DNA of 64,000 nucleotides from Cotesia glomerata (taxonomy: Eukaryota; Arthropoda; Insecta; Hymenoptera; Braconidae): the NCBI RefSeq assembly GCF_020080835.1, contig NC_058165.1:2765771-2829770 (forward strand), given 5' to 3'. A program made the position numbers and the translations under genes. Below, one piece after another: positions 39,001 to 51,420 of this stretch. Within the stretch, counting starts at the first letter, position 1. The number at the start of each line of letters is the position of its first letter. The notes under the pieces were generated by a model. It saw nothing but the letters and a program-made list of their open reading frames with translations, ran no database searches and had not been told where the DNA came from.

Positions 39001-40841
39001 ATTGTTTTTATATTTTGCAATAATCCAAGTTTCTTGTGTATAGTTTTTTATCCGTTAAAGTTGGGAGGTTAATATTGAAAAAAATAATTAAAGTCTCGAC
39101 AAAAAGTTTGTCCGCCATAAGAGCCCGTGTATAAGGAGATAAAATATGTGATTTTTAAAATTTAATATCTAAGTAACTAAACGGTGAATCTTTTTTAAAT
39201 TTTGGGATTAGATAAATTACGTATTTATTTATACGTTTACTTAATTTCAAAGCTCAAAGTTGGAAATTATTTTTTACGATTATTAATTTTTCAACTTCTG
39301 GTTAACAGCCGAGACCAGTGATTGCAGTTTCAATCGGCTTAGCGAAGCGAATGGAAATTTTGAAAAAACGTTTTTAGAGATAATAGATAATTTAATAAAC
39401 TATTTCACCACAAAGCGTTTTTTTCAAAAATTTTATTCGTTTCGTGAAACCAATCGAAACTGCAATTGCTCTGCTGTTGGGAGTGCAACAGAGATAGTTC
39501 CGTTGAACTCCGTGAGAGCAAACCGAGAAAAAGATGGTCTCGCCTGTTAAGTGAAATCTATGAAAAAGTCAATTTTTTTTTGTGACGCTTGGGTAACTAC
39601 TGATGCCGTTCACACAACAGTTGTTTCATCATGATCAATAATCCAGGATCCAAATTTTATAATAACTATTTCTTAAAATAGAAAGCAAGAAAATAATCAC
39701 GCGTAATTTATTGTTTTTTGGATATATTTTCTTTTTTAACTTTAAAAAATTGTATAGTTGAGGTTTTACGCCGCTACTACCACAGAAAGTTTTTTTTTCA
39801 TATTTTTAAACTACGAATATGTTCTTTTGTAAACTGGCCGAAAAAAAATTATACGTCCTTTCACCTTTAGATCACCAAAATTTCAAATTCTTAAAAGTAA
39901 AAGGGCGTATAATTAAAGACATACGCCCTTTTACCTTTGTAATTTTTTTTTTCAATTTTAAGCGCAGAATGTGTCTACTACTCGATTGGCAATAAAAAAA
40001 AAAAATATGCGCCCTTTTACCTTTAGGCACGCGATTTGCTGTTAGCAGATCATATTATAAAAAATTATGGATTTGAAAAATACATCTGACCTAATCTATT
40101 TATGTTATTCAGGTATACGAATCCCATTATTGAAGTAAATGACACTCAGCCGCATCCATGCAGAGACGTCGTTACTGAAATTTGGCCAGTGCTGTCGAAG
40201 GTGTTTAACAAGTACGCAGCAGACTCGAGGATTATGGAGCGATGCTGTCGATGCGTTAGACACGCTGTTAGATGTATCAGAAAGAACGCGGTCCATCTTC
40301 TAGAGGACATTGTTAAATTGATCATCGGGCTTTATGCGACGCATCAACACAGTTGTTTTCTGTATCTCGGGTCAATATTAGTCGATGAGTACAGTACTGA
40401 TCACGAGTGTGCTGCAGGGCTGGTTCAGATGCTTGAAGCTTTCATCGGGCCTACTTTTACCTTGTTGCAAGAGCCTAATGGGTTGAAAAATCATCCGGAT
40501 ACAGTTGACGATCTTTTTAGATTGTGTTCAAGGTAAGTTTTTTTAATTCTTAGTTTTAAATTTTGACTAATTCATTATTTTTAACTAATTTTTAATTTAA
40601 AAATTAGTCAGAAAAAAATTAATGAATTTTGACTAAATTTTTTTTTAATTCATTATTTTGTTGTAGATTTATGCAGCGAGCGCCGATTGCATTTTTACAC
40701 TCAGCACCTAAGAATAGTATAATGGATTGCGCAATATCGGCTTGCAGTCTTGATCACAAAGATGCGAATGCTTCTGTTATGAAATTTTTGTATGAATTCC
40801 TTCATTGTTCCCGAAATAATGATGTATGTATTAAGCTTTTA

Positions 40842-40893
<52 letters not shown>

Positions 40894-42967
40894 GTAATTT
40901 ATAAATTAATTTTTAAAAAATTTATATTGCAGGACCGGTCAGATTTTACGATAAGAAGATCATTAGTGCAAAGTGTGCTAGCGGAAAAGGGACAAACACT
41001 AGTGACTAATCTTCTGCATGCTGCTGTATTTTCTTTAAGGACTTATATGCTGCAGGAAACTGTTGATGTTATTATTGAATTGACGTTAATTGATCAAACG
41101 GTAAAATTCTTTATTAATATTACTTAATAGTAACAATAAATAATAAGTGACGTTTTTAATGATATAAGCTCATTTTGATGTTACACTCATCAAGAGCTTT
41201 CATTTGAATACCCACATGCCATTTTTATATATTTTATATATATGGTATTTGTGAAATATATAATATATATAAAATATATGAAAAATTGACGTGGGTACTC
41301 AAATGAAAGGTCTCGATGAGCGTAACATCGGGATGAGCTTACATCTTTAAAAATGTCAATAATTCACAAGATACAAGGTCATTTCTTAATTATTGACATT
41401 TTTAAAGATATAAGCTCATTCCGATGTTACAATCATCAAGAGCTTTCATTTAAGTACCCACATGCATTTTGATATATTTTTCATGTATACATATATCTAA
41501 TATATATAAATATATGAAAAATTGATGTGGGTACTCAAATGAAAGGTCTCGATGAGTGTAATGTCGAGATGAGCTTATATCTTTAAAAATGTCAATCGTT
41601 CACTAGATACTAGGTCATTTCTTAATTATTAACATTTTTTAAAATATAAACTCATTTCGATGTTACACTCATCAAGAGTTTTCATTTGAGTACCCACATG
41701 CATTTTTATATATTTTTCATATATTTATATATATAATATATATAAATATATATAATATATGAAAAATTGATGTGGGTACTCAAATGAAAGGTCTCGATGA
41801 GTGTAATGTCAGAATGAGCTTATATCTTTAAAAATATCATTAGTTGACGAGATACAATATCATTCCTCAAATATTGATATTTTTACGGATATAAGTTCAT
41901 CCCGATCTTATACTCATCAAGAGCTTTCATTTGAGTACCCACATGCATTTTGATATATTTTTCATATATACATATATGTCATATATATAAATATATGAAA
42001 AAATTGATGTGAGTACTCAAATGAAAGGTCTCGATGAGTGTAATGTCGAGATGAGCTTATATCTTTAAAAATGTCAATCGTTCACTAGATACTAGGTCAT
42101 TTCTTAATTATTGACATTTTTTAAGATATCAGCTCATTCCGATGTTACACTCATCAGGAGCTGTCATTCGAATACCCACATGGTATGTTTTATATATTTT
42201 ATATATATGGTATTTGTGAAATATATAAATATATAAAATATATAAAAAATTGATGTGGGTACTCAAATGAAAGGTCTCGATGAGTGTAATGTCAGAATGA
42301 GCTTATATCTTTAAAAATTTCAATGGTTAACAAGATACAAGGTAGTTTCTTAATTATTGACATTTTTCAAGGTATAAGCTCATCCCGATCTTATACTCAT
42401 CAAGAGCTTTCATTTGAATACCCACATGCATTTTTATATATTTTTCATATATACATATATCTAATATATATAAATATATGAAAAATTGATGTGGGTACTC
42501 AAATGAAAGGTCTCGACGAGTATAACATCGGGATGAGCTTATATCTTTTAAAATGTACATAGTTCACAAGATAAAAGTTAATTTCTTAATTATGTATCCA
42601 GAGATATTTTCGAATACAACCTAAATAATGTTAATTAATTATTAAAAAATGACTAATTTATAAATTATTATTCCAGTCAATGGCAAAGTGGTTAGAAGAA
42701 GCTATAAAATCAATGCCAACTCAAAACGCCCCAGGCTCTGTGACAGCAACACCCGAACAACTATACGAGTTCCACCGTACAATATTAAGGTAATTGCTTA
42801 TTATTAATTATTAATTAACAATCATCTAGATAATTAATTATTGATAATTAATAATTAATAACTAATAATTGAAACTAATATTTTTCATTAATTATTTTTA
42901 CAGGAATACAGACTCACCAAAAGCTGTGATGAATGCTGTGCGGTCGTTCGCACGATTATTCCGTTAA
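33014..42967 (+). CDS. TNPO3: Transportin-3, importin-beta-type receptor for SR proteins (nine exons)
   Basis: This HEAT-repeat karyopherin carries phosphorylated RS-domain splicing factors into the nucleus. Exons are 33014-33130, 33369-33572, 35595-36463, 37738-38526, 40113-40532, 40667-40823, 40933-41100, 42677-42789 and 42904-42967. All joins are in phase and give 966 residues, against about 923 in human. Conserved runs include SCFFAAQTMRAKIQ, ELPVEAHASLRDSLI, LADLALQMPAW, NYCRIFTEFAETFL, RCCRCVRHAVRC, HQHSCFLYLGSILVDEY, NHPDTVDDLFRL and the terminal FARLFR. Exon 3 contains an insertion with seven consecutive His encoded by CAC/CAT repeats (36081-36101), which adds length and is probably variable. 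Introns 2, 3 and 7 carry Helitron arrays; intron 4 carries the captured-exon repeat and other elements. Confidence 0.96.
33960..35558 (+). mobile_element. Helitron-like element E (TNPO3 intron 2)
   Basis: The 3' hairpin GCAGTCACGTAGTGACTGC is followed after 7 nt by CTAG at 35555-35558 and then T. About six palindromic units precede it. Two neighbouring unit segments (about 34510-34785 and 34756-35031) are nearly identical over about 180 bp, a recent duplication. The 5' terminus is truncated; the sequence starts in the TCTCTAGATACATAATTAAG block. Confidence 0.65.
36577..37678 (+). mobile_element. Helitron-like element F (TNPO3 intron 3)
   Basis: About four palindromic units are followed by the AAGAAAGTACAGTGCAATTT block, the hairpin GCAGTCACGTAGTGACTGC and CTAA at 37675-37678, flanked by T. 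The 5' terminus is missing. Confidence 0.65.
38573..39275 (+). repeat. Fourth copy of the ~735-bp promoter/first-exon repeat (TNPO3 intron 4)
   Basis: This is inverted relative to the three tandem copies at 9674-11853. It starts AGGAAGTTCGAGTGTAACTA and carries the same GC-balanced upstream region. The same 64-nt frame MADDKPVTNIKF.. runs from 38919 to 38982, ending at GTAATG. Its right terminus lacks the last ~18 bp found in the tandem copies. It lies on the sense strand of TNPO3, so its donor and promoter are in the same orientation as the host gene. Confidence 0.6.
39321..39475. repeat. Inverted repeat around 39321-39475
   Basis: Arms GATTGCAGTTTCAATCGG..GCGAATGGAAATTTTGAAA (from 39321) and the complementary AAAATTTTATTCGTTTCGTG..CCAATCGAAACTGCAATTGC (ending about 39470) can pair. 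This is a small foldback in TNPO3 intron 4. Confidence 0.55.
39840..40033. mobile_element. Decayed relative of the CCAAAAGGGCGTA element
   Basis: Four TACGCCCTTTTACCTTT-like units in alternating orientation end with CCTTTAGGCACGCGAT, matching the terminus at 24910 apart from ACCTTT for GGCATT. No left terminus is found. Confidence 0.45.
40848..40892. repeat. (TTA)n microsatellite in TNPO3 intron 6
   Basis: About 15 uninterrupted TTA/ATT units lie between the donor at 40824 and the acceptor at 40932. The intron is only 109 bp, so length variation would change intron size noticeably. Confidence 0.85.
41141..42616 (-). mobile_element. Helitron-like element G (TNPO3 intron 7)
   Basis: About six palindromic units lie in minus orientation, with the 5'-subterminal block ATGTATCCAGAGATA and a TTTTCGAATACAACC segment on the right. 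Both true termini are missing. Confidence 0.6.
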
Positions 42968-44309
42968 CCAATCGATAAATCAGTAATAGTAATAATAATA
43001 ACAATAACAATAACGAATTAAAAAGGACTAAATAAATAAATGACAAATTTTATTAATGTACGTTAATACTACGCAGCATAATTATACATTTATTTTTTAT
43101 GTATAATTTTTAAAAATAATCACAAATAAAAAATAGTTATTTTTTACACCAGAACAATTACAAAAAAAAAATAAATATCTGACGCGTTTATTTTTTTAAG
43201 TGCAATTGTGTCAGATAATTAAATAACAATTTAAAATATGTTATTTTAATTAAATAACAATTTAAAAATTGTTATTTAATAATACAATTTTTTTTACCAG
43301 TGAAAAAAAAGTATTTTTTTTTTTTAATACTTTCTACCGTAATTTTGCTTTTTTATAAATTTTTTTGCCAAAAAAAAAAAAATTAATATGTAATTTAAAT
43401 GTATTTAAATTAAATTTTAATAATACGCGCATGATATTATTTTTGTATCTATAATTAATTCGATACATAGAAAATTAATGTAATTTTTTTTTTTTTATTT
43501 TACACTTTCATAAAAATTTTAACTGGAATTGAAAATTAAGTTCCTTAAAAATTTTTAAAACTCTGATACTAAATATTTAATTAAATATTTAAATATCTAA
43601 TTAAATATTTAAATATTTCAATATTCAATTAATTATTTAAATATTTAAGTAAGAGTTTAAATATCAAACTTGAAAAACATTTCAATAAATAAAAAAAAAA
43701 ATTAATAATTTTAAAATTACTACCAAGATGTAATTACGTGAAAATATTCTTTTTAATTTTTAAACGGTTGGAATTTTAAAACTATTAATTTTTATTAAAT
43801 TATTTGTAAATTATAATTAAATTTACATTTACAATAATAAAATAAAAAAAATAAAATAAAATACAATCTAAGCTTTGAAAGCATTAAGACAATATTCTTG
43901 TAGATTAATATACTGATAATAATAATAAACTTTTGTATATTGTGTAGAGAAAGAATGTGTGGATGAAGCAATAATTGATTAAAAATGATGAAAAAAAAAT
44001 TGTGACAATTGTTATAAAAAAAAAAAATAATTATTGAGATGTGTGAGCCTACTTTTGTGAAAAATGTCTAGGTAATTGTCAAGTTATCAATGCATTTGAT
44101 ATTTTAAGTAACAAATTTATTTCATGACAATTCATCTTGTAATTATTAACATCTAAAACATTATTATTATAATGATATAATATTAATTAAAGTGAAATAA
44201 ACATCATTTTCTTATAATTAATTTTAGTTAATAATTTTTACATTAGTCACCATATTTTTTTTTTTATTTTTCGTAAGTATATGTATATATTAAGTCCTTT
44301 AGTCTTTAT
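42968..44309. other. TNPO3 3' UTR and AT-rich downstream DNA
   Basis: Starts directly after the TNPO3 stop; possible poly(A) signals AATAAA occur near 43032. Further right is A/T low-complexity sequence with repeated TTAAATATTTAAATAT runs around 43570-43640. No gene is seen. Confidence 0.4.
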
Positions 44310-45654
44310 CTTTAGATACATAATTAAGAAATGACCTTGTATCTTGTGAACTATTGACATTTTTAAAGATATAAGCTCATCCCGGTGTTACACTCATCAA
44401 GGCCTTTTATTTGAGTACCCACATGAATTTTTCATATATTTATATATATTATATATATGTATATATGAAAAATATATCAAAATGCATGTGGGTACTCAAG
44501 TGGAAGCTTTTGATGAGTGTAACATCGGGATGAGCTTATATCTTTAAAAATGTCAATAATTAAGAAATGACCTTGTATCTTGTGCGCGATTGACATTTTT
44601 AAAGGTATAAGCTCATCCTGATATTACACTTATCGAGAGCTTTCATTTGAGTACCCACATCAATTTTTCATATATTTAATATATATATATATATATTTCA
44701 CAAATACCAAATATATAAAATATATAAAAAACGCCATGTAGGTATTCAAATGAAAAGTCTCGATGAGTGTAACATCAGGATGAGTTTATGTCTCAAAAAA
44801 TGTCAATAATTAAGAAATTACCTTATATCTTGTAAACTATTGACATTTTTTAAGATATAAGCTCATCCTGATGTTACATTCATCGAGACCTTTCATTTGA
44901 GTACCAACATCAATTTGTCATATACATATTATATATTTATATATTTAACAAATATCATATATATAAAATATATAAAAAATGTCATGTGGGTACTCAAATG
45001 AAAGGTCTTGATGATTGCAACATAGGCATGAGTTTATATCTTCAAAAATGTCAATAATTAAGAAATTACCTCGTATTTTATAAACTATTGACATTTTCAA
45101 AGATATAAGCTCACTCCAATGTTACACTTACCGAGACCTTTCATTTGAGTACCCACATCAATTTTTCATATATTTTATATATTTATATATATATTATATA
45201 CATGTATATATGAAAAATATATCAAATATGCGTGTGGGTATTCAAATGAAATCTCTTGATGAGTGTAACATCGGGATGAACTTATATCTTCAAAAATGCC
45301 ATGTTAACATATGACATTATATCTTGTTAACTACTGACATTTTTAAAGATATAAGCTCATCCTGACATTACACTCATCGAGACCTTTCATTTGAGTACCT
45401 ACATCAATTTTTCATATATTTATATATATTATATATATATATGGATATATGAAAAATATATCAAAAATGCATGTGGGTACTCAAATAAAAGGTCTCGATG
45501 ACTGTAACATCCGGATGAGCTTGTATCTTTAAAAACGTCAATATTTAAGAAAGTACATTGCAATTTAACAAAAGTCATTATTTAATAAAGCAAATTATCA
45601 TTTATTTATAGTTCACAAGTTACGGCAGTCACATAGTCACTGCAATGTTGCTAG
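44310..45654 (+). mobile_element. Helitron-like element H
   Basis: About five palindromic units are followed by the GTACATTGCAATTT block, a hairpin with one arm mismatch (GCAGTCACATAGTCACTGC) and CTAG at 45651-45654 before T. The 5' terminus is lost; the left side begins within TTTAGATACATAATTAAG. Confidence 0.6.
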
Positions 45655-45859
45655 TTATTTTTTTATTGTTTAATGATTAAACAATTAATTATTATTAACA
45701 TTCCAATTAACAGGTGCATCACATAGAAGCCAATTAGTTTTGAAAAAAAGTTATCCCAGGAAATGGGTTGCAATCCTCAGCATTGACTCATCATCCTTTC
45801 CAGAGTGAGTCATCTTAAAAGCCCACCAAGAAGTCTTTGTGCAACCAATAACTAATACA

Positions 45860-45912
<53 letters not shown>

Positions 45913-46129
45913 ACTTAAAGTATTTTATAGGAAGAAAGAGAAAGGATAAAGAAAAATAATATCCTTTCTTAACAATGGAATTTTACTGTCACATAAATTA
46001 GAAAGGTTTTGATAGTCATTGCATTACACCGTTAAATATTTATTAAATCAATTAGCTTCGCTATTACTCAAAAGTCTAGAAATAATAACAAAAAATTGAA
46101 AAAACAAATTAATACACTGACAGAAAGAT
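45655..46129. other. Spacer with (TA)n run
   Basis: A mixed-composition stretch at about 45710-45850 follows a splice-acceptor-like TTAACAG but has no usable frame. A (TA)n run lies at about 45861-45910. No gene is seen. Confidence 0.35.
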
Positions 46130-46780
46130 TTTCTATCATTTAATAAGCTTTATTAAATATCAATAAATTATTGTAATTATAATTCAATCAAGTTAAAAAT
46201 TAAAAAAAAAAAAAAAGTTTCGAAATAAATTAAAAAAAAAAATTTTTTTAATTTAAAAAATTCAATAAATAAAAATTAATAAATTTTTTTTATTAAAAAA
46301 AATTCTATTTATTTTTAAATTGAATCATTTAAAAATTTTTTTTTTTAAATAAAGATTAAATATTAATAAATAATTGTAATTATAATTTAATCAAGTTTAA
46401 AAATTAAAAAAAACAATTCAAAATAGATTTATTAAAAAAAAGTTAATAAAAAAATTTTTAAATTTAAAAAAATCAATAAATAAAAATTAATAAATTTTTT
46501 GTATTAAAAAAAAATCTATTTAATTTTAAATTGAATCATTTAAAAATTTTTTTTTTTAAATAAAGATTAAATATTAATAAATAATTGTAATTATAATTTA
46601 ATCAAGTTCAAAAAATTAAAAAAAAAAATTTTTCAAAATAGATTTATTAAAAAAAAATATTTTTTAATTTTAAAAAATCAATGAATAAAAATAAATAAAT
46701 TTTTTTTATTAAAAAAAATCTATTTAATTTTAAATTGAATCATTAAAAAAATTTTTAATTAAAATAAAGATGCTAAAAAA
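46130..46780. repeat. Three tandem ~200-bp AT-rich units
   Basis: The units share TATTAATAAATAATTGTAAT, an A-rich middle with AAAATAGATTTATTAAA, and ATCTATTTAATTTTAAATTG followed by AATCATTT. They begin at about 46150, 46365 and 46565. A single unit elsewhere (52745-52830 plus 54156-54235) is split by Helitron K. The left edge contains CACTGACAGAAAGATTTT, a decayed version of the ACTGATAGAAGG terminus of the 54907 element. Confidence 0.55.
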
Positions 46781-46849
46781 TTTTTATTTTAAAAATAAAA
46801 ATTTAAATAACATCCAAGTAATCTCTAATAAATCTTATCCCATTTACAA

Positions 46850-47130
46850 TACAATGTAGAGCATAGACATATATCTATATATACATATATATTGGTAGTG
46901 GGTGCCAAGACGCATTGACTTTACACTACCCTTAGACTAGCACCAATCTACTGCACCCATTCCACAATCCCTTTTTGCCTGCCCTACCACACCATACCTT
47001 AGACTCTACCCGTACCCGTATACGAATTGGCAGACTGCTGTCTGGCTGTCTGGTTGCTCGGCAACGCGCTATTGGTCGCCGGCTGAGAGGGTGCAGAAAA
47101 GGCTTCAACAAACTTCTATCTAACAATATA
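46850..47130. promoter_or_regulatory. GC-balanced island, promoter- or enhancer-like
   Basis: This island is sharply richer in G+C than its surroundings. It has an inverted CCAAT box in CGCTATTGGTCGCC near 47068-47081 and TGTCTGGCTGTCTGGTTGC before it. No reading frame is convincing. It may be a promoter or a non-coding first exon of a gene outside the window. Confidence 0.35.
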
Positions 47131-47364
47131 AAACATTTTTAAAATAGTATCAAGTACTCTCACTCCAACTATTATTTTATAAAAAATTATAAACTATTTT
47201 TTGAATTACAATATTCAAAAATTTAATGTAAATAACTTATTTTTTCTGACAGATCATGATATTTACATCATGATCAAGTCAGCGACGCCCATGAAAAAAC
47301 CCAGCGTTTTTTTTTGCCTTGTCAGTAGTCGATTATCTCTCGCTAATTTTATCTAAATTTATAA

Positions 47365-48861
47365 TCTGTATTATTAAGAGAATAAGCAAAATTGCGAGGC
47401 AAGTGTATTTATGTGATAAAATGGGTTTTTATGGTTAAATATGGTATTTTTGGACAAAATCTTGACCTGGAGTTATGACTTTTGGAGGTTTTATTTTATT
47501 CTTACCAATAGTAAATTTATGATGATAAGTATTTAGGCTGCATTCAAAAATGCTCTATCTCTAGATACATAATTAAGAAATTACATTGTATCTTGAGAAC
47601 TCTTGACATTTTTAAAGATATAAGCTCGTACCGATGTTACACCCGTCAAGACCTTTCATTTGAGTACCCACATCAATTTTTCATATATTTATACATATTA
47701 TATATATGTATATATGAAAAATATATGAAAAATTGATGTGGGTACTCAAATGAAAGGTCTCGATGAGTATAATGTCGGGGTGAGCTTATATCTTTAAAAA
47801 TGTCAGTAATGAAGAAATGACCTTGTCTTTTGTCAACTGCTGACATTTTCAAAGATATAAGCTCATATCGATGTTACACTCATCAAGACCTTTTATTTGA
47901 GTACCCACATCAATTTTTCATATATTTATATACATTATATATAAATATATGAAAAATATATAAAAATTGATGTGGGTACTCAAATGAAAGCTCTTCATGA
48001 GCGTAACATCGGGATGAGCTTATATCTTTGAAAATGTCAATAATTAAGAAATGACATTGTATTTTGTCAACTATTGACATTTTTAACGATATAAGCTCAC
48101 TCCGATATTATACTCATCAAAAGCTTTCATTTGAGTACCCACATGCATTTTGATATATTTTTCATATATACATATATATGATATATATAAATATATGAAA
48201 AATTGAAGTGGGTACTCAAATGAAAGGTCTCGATGAGTGTAATGTCGGGGTGAGCTTATATCTTTAAAAATGTCAATAATTGAGAAATGACCTTGTATTT
48301 TGTCAACTACTGTCATTTTTAAAGATATAAGCTTATCCCGATGTTACACTCATCAAGACCTTTTATTTGAGTACCCATATCAAATTTTCATATATTTATA
48401 TACATTATATATAAATATATGAAAAATACATAAAAATGCATGTGGGTACTCAAATGAAAGCTCTTCATAAGCGTAACATCGGGATGAGCTTATATCTTTA
48501 AACATGTCAATAGTTACGAAATGACCTTGTATTTTGTCAACTACTGACATTTTTAAAGATATAAAGTCACCCCGATGTTACACTCATCAAAACCTTTCAT
48601 TTGAGTACCTACATCAATTTTTGATATATTTTTGTATATTATATATACCATATATATATAAAATATATGAAAAATACCGTGTGGATACTCAAATGAAAGC
48701 TATTGATGAGTGTAATATCGGGATGAGCTTATATCTTTGAAAATGTCAATATTTAAGAAAGTATAGTGCAATTTAACAAAAGTATTATTTAATAAAGTAA
48801 AATTTCATTTATCTATAGTTCACAAGTCACGGCAGTCACATAGTGACTGCAAAATTGCTAA
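47365..48861 (+). mobile_element. Helitron-like element I, both termini present
   Basis: The 5' end is TCTGTATTATTAAGAGAATA at 47365, preceded by A. The 3' end is hairpin GCAGTCACATAGTGACTGC, 7 nt, then CTAA at 48858-48861, followed by T. A unique 5' region of about 200 bp precedes about four palindromic units and the roughly 105-bp 3' block. This is the cleanest complete copy for defining the family. Confidence 0.75.
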
Positions 48862-49199
48862 TATAAACTAAATATATATCTCAAACAATCTATATCGTGT
48901 TACTAATGCCAAAAAAATGTATAAAAATTTTTTTTCAATATAAAAAAGTAAAAATCTATTCAAAATTTTCAATTTTTGCTACAAAATGGCAACTGCTTAA
49001 AAGAAAAAAATTAATTTTTGTGCCACTTTTTTTGAGTATTGAAAAAACAATTAATTTTTTCAAATTTTTAGACCAGAATAAAGTACCGACTTGATTTAAG
49101 AATTTTTCTTTACTTGATTCAAATATATTTTTTTTCTCCATGTAAAATTTTTTTTATTTTTTTTTCAAATAACAACAATGAAAATAAAACGAATGTAGA
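48862..49199. other. Decayed repeat remnant
   Basis: ATCGTGTTACTAATGCCAAA at about 48895 resembles the terminus CGCGTGCCTAATGCCAAA of the 23957 element, followed by AT-rich sequence. No gene is seen. Confidence 0.3.
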
Positions 49200-49830
49200 C
49201 TGATCCTCCCTCATCCTGCCGTTTACTCTTGAGTTAGTATCCTAATGTAACATATAATATGTAATATATGTAACGAGTAACATATAATTGAAGCTTTCAT
49301 CGTTGTATCAAGGACATCTTTTTGCGATGTAGACAGTACAGAGAAAAGCCAACTAACAATGATACTGTTGAAATGATGACCCTCATGGAGGAAAATCCCA
49401 TGAGACATGAGACGTTAAACTTTCGTGACTGTCTATGCTGATTGCCGTGCATATTTGTATGCATATGCACATTTGGAAGCCGTTAAGTACAGAATACATT
49501 ACACTGCAGTTAAATAAATGAGCCCGATAAAAAATAACTCTACTCATTTAATGATATTTTTAAAAAATAGTCTGGTAAGTTTGCCAGAGCTGAACGTCAG
49601 TCGTCTGGTGATGGTGAGGGAAGCTAAATAAAAATAAAATTTAAAAAACAACAGCAGTACAAGTTTAACTTGCTGGAGTACAAATTGCCACGAAGGTGAA
49701 TAGAAGGCGGTAGTTGTTGGGTGAAAGACGCCCAAAGAAAAGAGCGAGGTCAGTTATCCGTACCACCACGCCCGTTTGAATCGTTACGCAGTGCAACGCC
49801 GCATTGCACATATTCGCGGATATTCACATT
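49200..49830. promoter_or_regulatory. Balanced-composition island, possible regulatory DNA
   Basis: This is non-repetitive within the window and distinctly less AT-rich. It has CATATAAT/ATGTAACG repeats near 49245-49275 and a GC-rich end (CCACGCCCGTTTGAATCG). It has no credible exon. Such islands in AT-rich insect genomes are often conserved regulatory sequence. Confidence 0.25.
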
Positions 49831-50214
49831 TTTTTTCTCCATTTTACGTTTTTTCATACTGAAAAAAAATTTTTTTTTGATTTAAGGGAAAATTTATTAA
49901 ACAGAGAAAATTATTTTGGAGAATTTTATTTTTTTTAATCAAGAAAAAAAATCCTTGCACGGAAAGAATAAATCTTTTTTTTTTTAAAAGTTGACATTGT
50001 TATGACAAGAAATTAATTTTATGAAAATTTTAAACTATTTTAAATTGTAACTTTTTTTGTTGAAAAAAGTTTTTTTAAAAAAAAAGAAAAACTTGTGAAT
50101 TTTCAACCGAAAAAAAAATATTTTTATTAAATTTAATTTAATAAAATTAATAACTTTAATGTAATTGAAATAGACTTTTATATGGTAATTTTTTAAATTT
50201 CTCAACAATTACAA
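49831..50214. other. AT-rich spacer, nothing seen
   Basis: Low-complexity A/T DNA with no gene or repeat structure that I can support. Confidence 0.4.
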
Positions 50215-50536
50215 CTCAATATATTTTTATAGATATAAACACATTTCGATGTTACACTTATCAAGAGCTTTCATTTGCGTACCCACATGCATTTTGATAT
50301 ATTTTTCATATATACATATATGTAGTATATATATAAATATATGAAAAATTGATGTGGGTACTCAAATGAAAGGTCTCGATGAATGTAATATCAAGATGAG
50401 CTTATATCTTTAAAAATGTCAATAGTTGACAAGATACAAGGTAATTTCTTAATCATTGACATTTTTAAAGATATAAGCTCATCCTGATGTTATACTCCTC
50501 AAGAGCTTTCACTTGAATACCCACATCAATTTTTCA

Positions 50537-50574
<38 letters not shown>

Positions 50575-51420
50575 CTATATACATACATATATGTATCTAT
50601 ATACACATATACATATATAAATATATGAAATATATGAAAAATTGATGTGGGTACTCAAATGAAAGGTCTCGATGAATGTAATATTAAGATGAGCTTATAT
50701 ATTTAAAAATGTCAATAGTTGACAAGATACAAGTTCATTTCTTAATCATTGACATTTCAAAAGATATAAGCTCATCCTGATGTTACACTCATCAAGAGCT
50801 TTCATTTGAGTACCCACATGCATTTTGATATATTTTTCATGTATACATATATATAATATATATAAATATATGAAAAATTGATGTGGGTACTCAAATGAAA
50901 GGTCTCGATGAATGTAATGTCAAGATGAGCTTATATCTTTAAAAATTTCAATAGTTGACAAGATACAAGGTAATTTCTTAATCATTGACATTTTTAAAGA
51001 TATAAGCTCATCCTGATGTTATACTCCTCAAGAGCTTTCATTTGAGTACCCACATGCATTTTGATATATTTTTCATGTATACATATATATAATATATATA
51101 AATATATGAAAAATTTATGTGGGTACTCAAATGAAAAATCTCGATGAGTGTAATGTCGGGATGAGCTTATATCTTTAAAAATGTCAATAGTTCACAAGAT
51201 ACAAGGTCATTTCTTAATTATGTATCTAGAAATAGAGCATTTTCGAATGCAGCCTAAATACTTATCATCATAAATTTATTATCGATAATGATATGAAACC
51301 TTGAAAATGCACAATTTCAAGTCAAGACCTTTGCAATGACCTCAATTTCACTAAAAAAACTGATTTCATCATATGACTATCCTGGACACAAAATTTTTCT
51401 TATTCTCTTCATAATATAGA
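50215..51420 (-). mobile_element. Helitron-like element J, 3' end lost
   Basis: The 5' end at 51420 reads TCTATATTATGAAGAGAATA on the minus strand, next to A. The conserved 5' region (ACCTTGAAAATGCACAATTT.. on the plus strand) and four palindromic units follow. The 3' hairpin is missing left of 50215. One unit centre has expanded into TA/TATC/ATAC repeats at about 50540-50620. Confidence 0.6.

Noticed and set aside
46932..47126. Basic 64-codon frame in the GC island as a gene
   Set aside because: Composition is high in Arg simply because of G+C; no homology or splice context supports coding.
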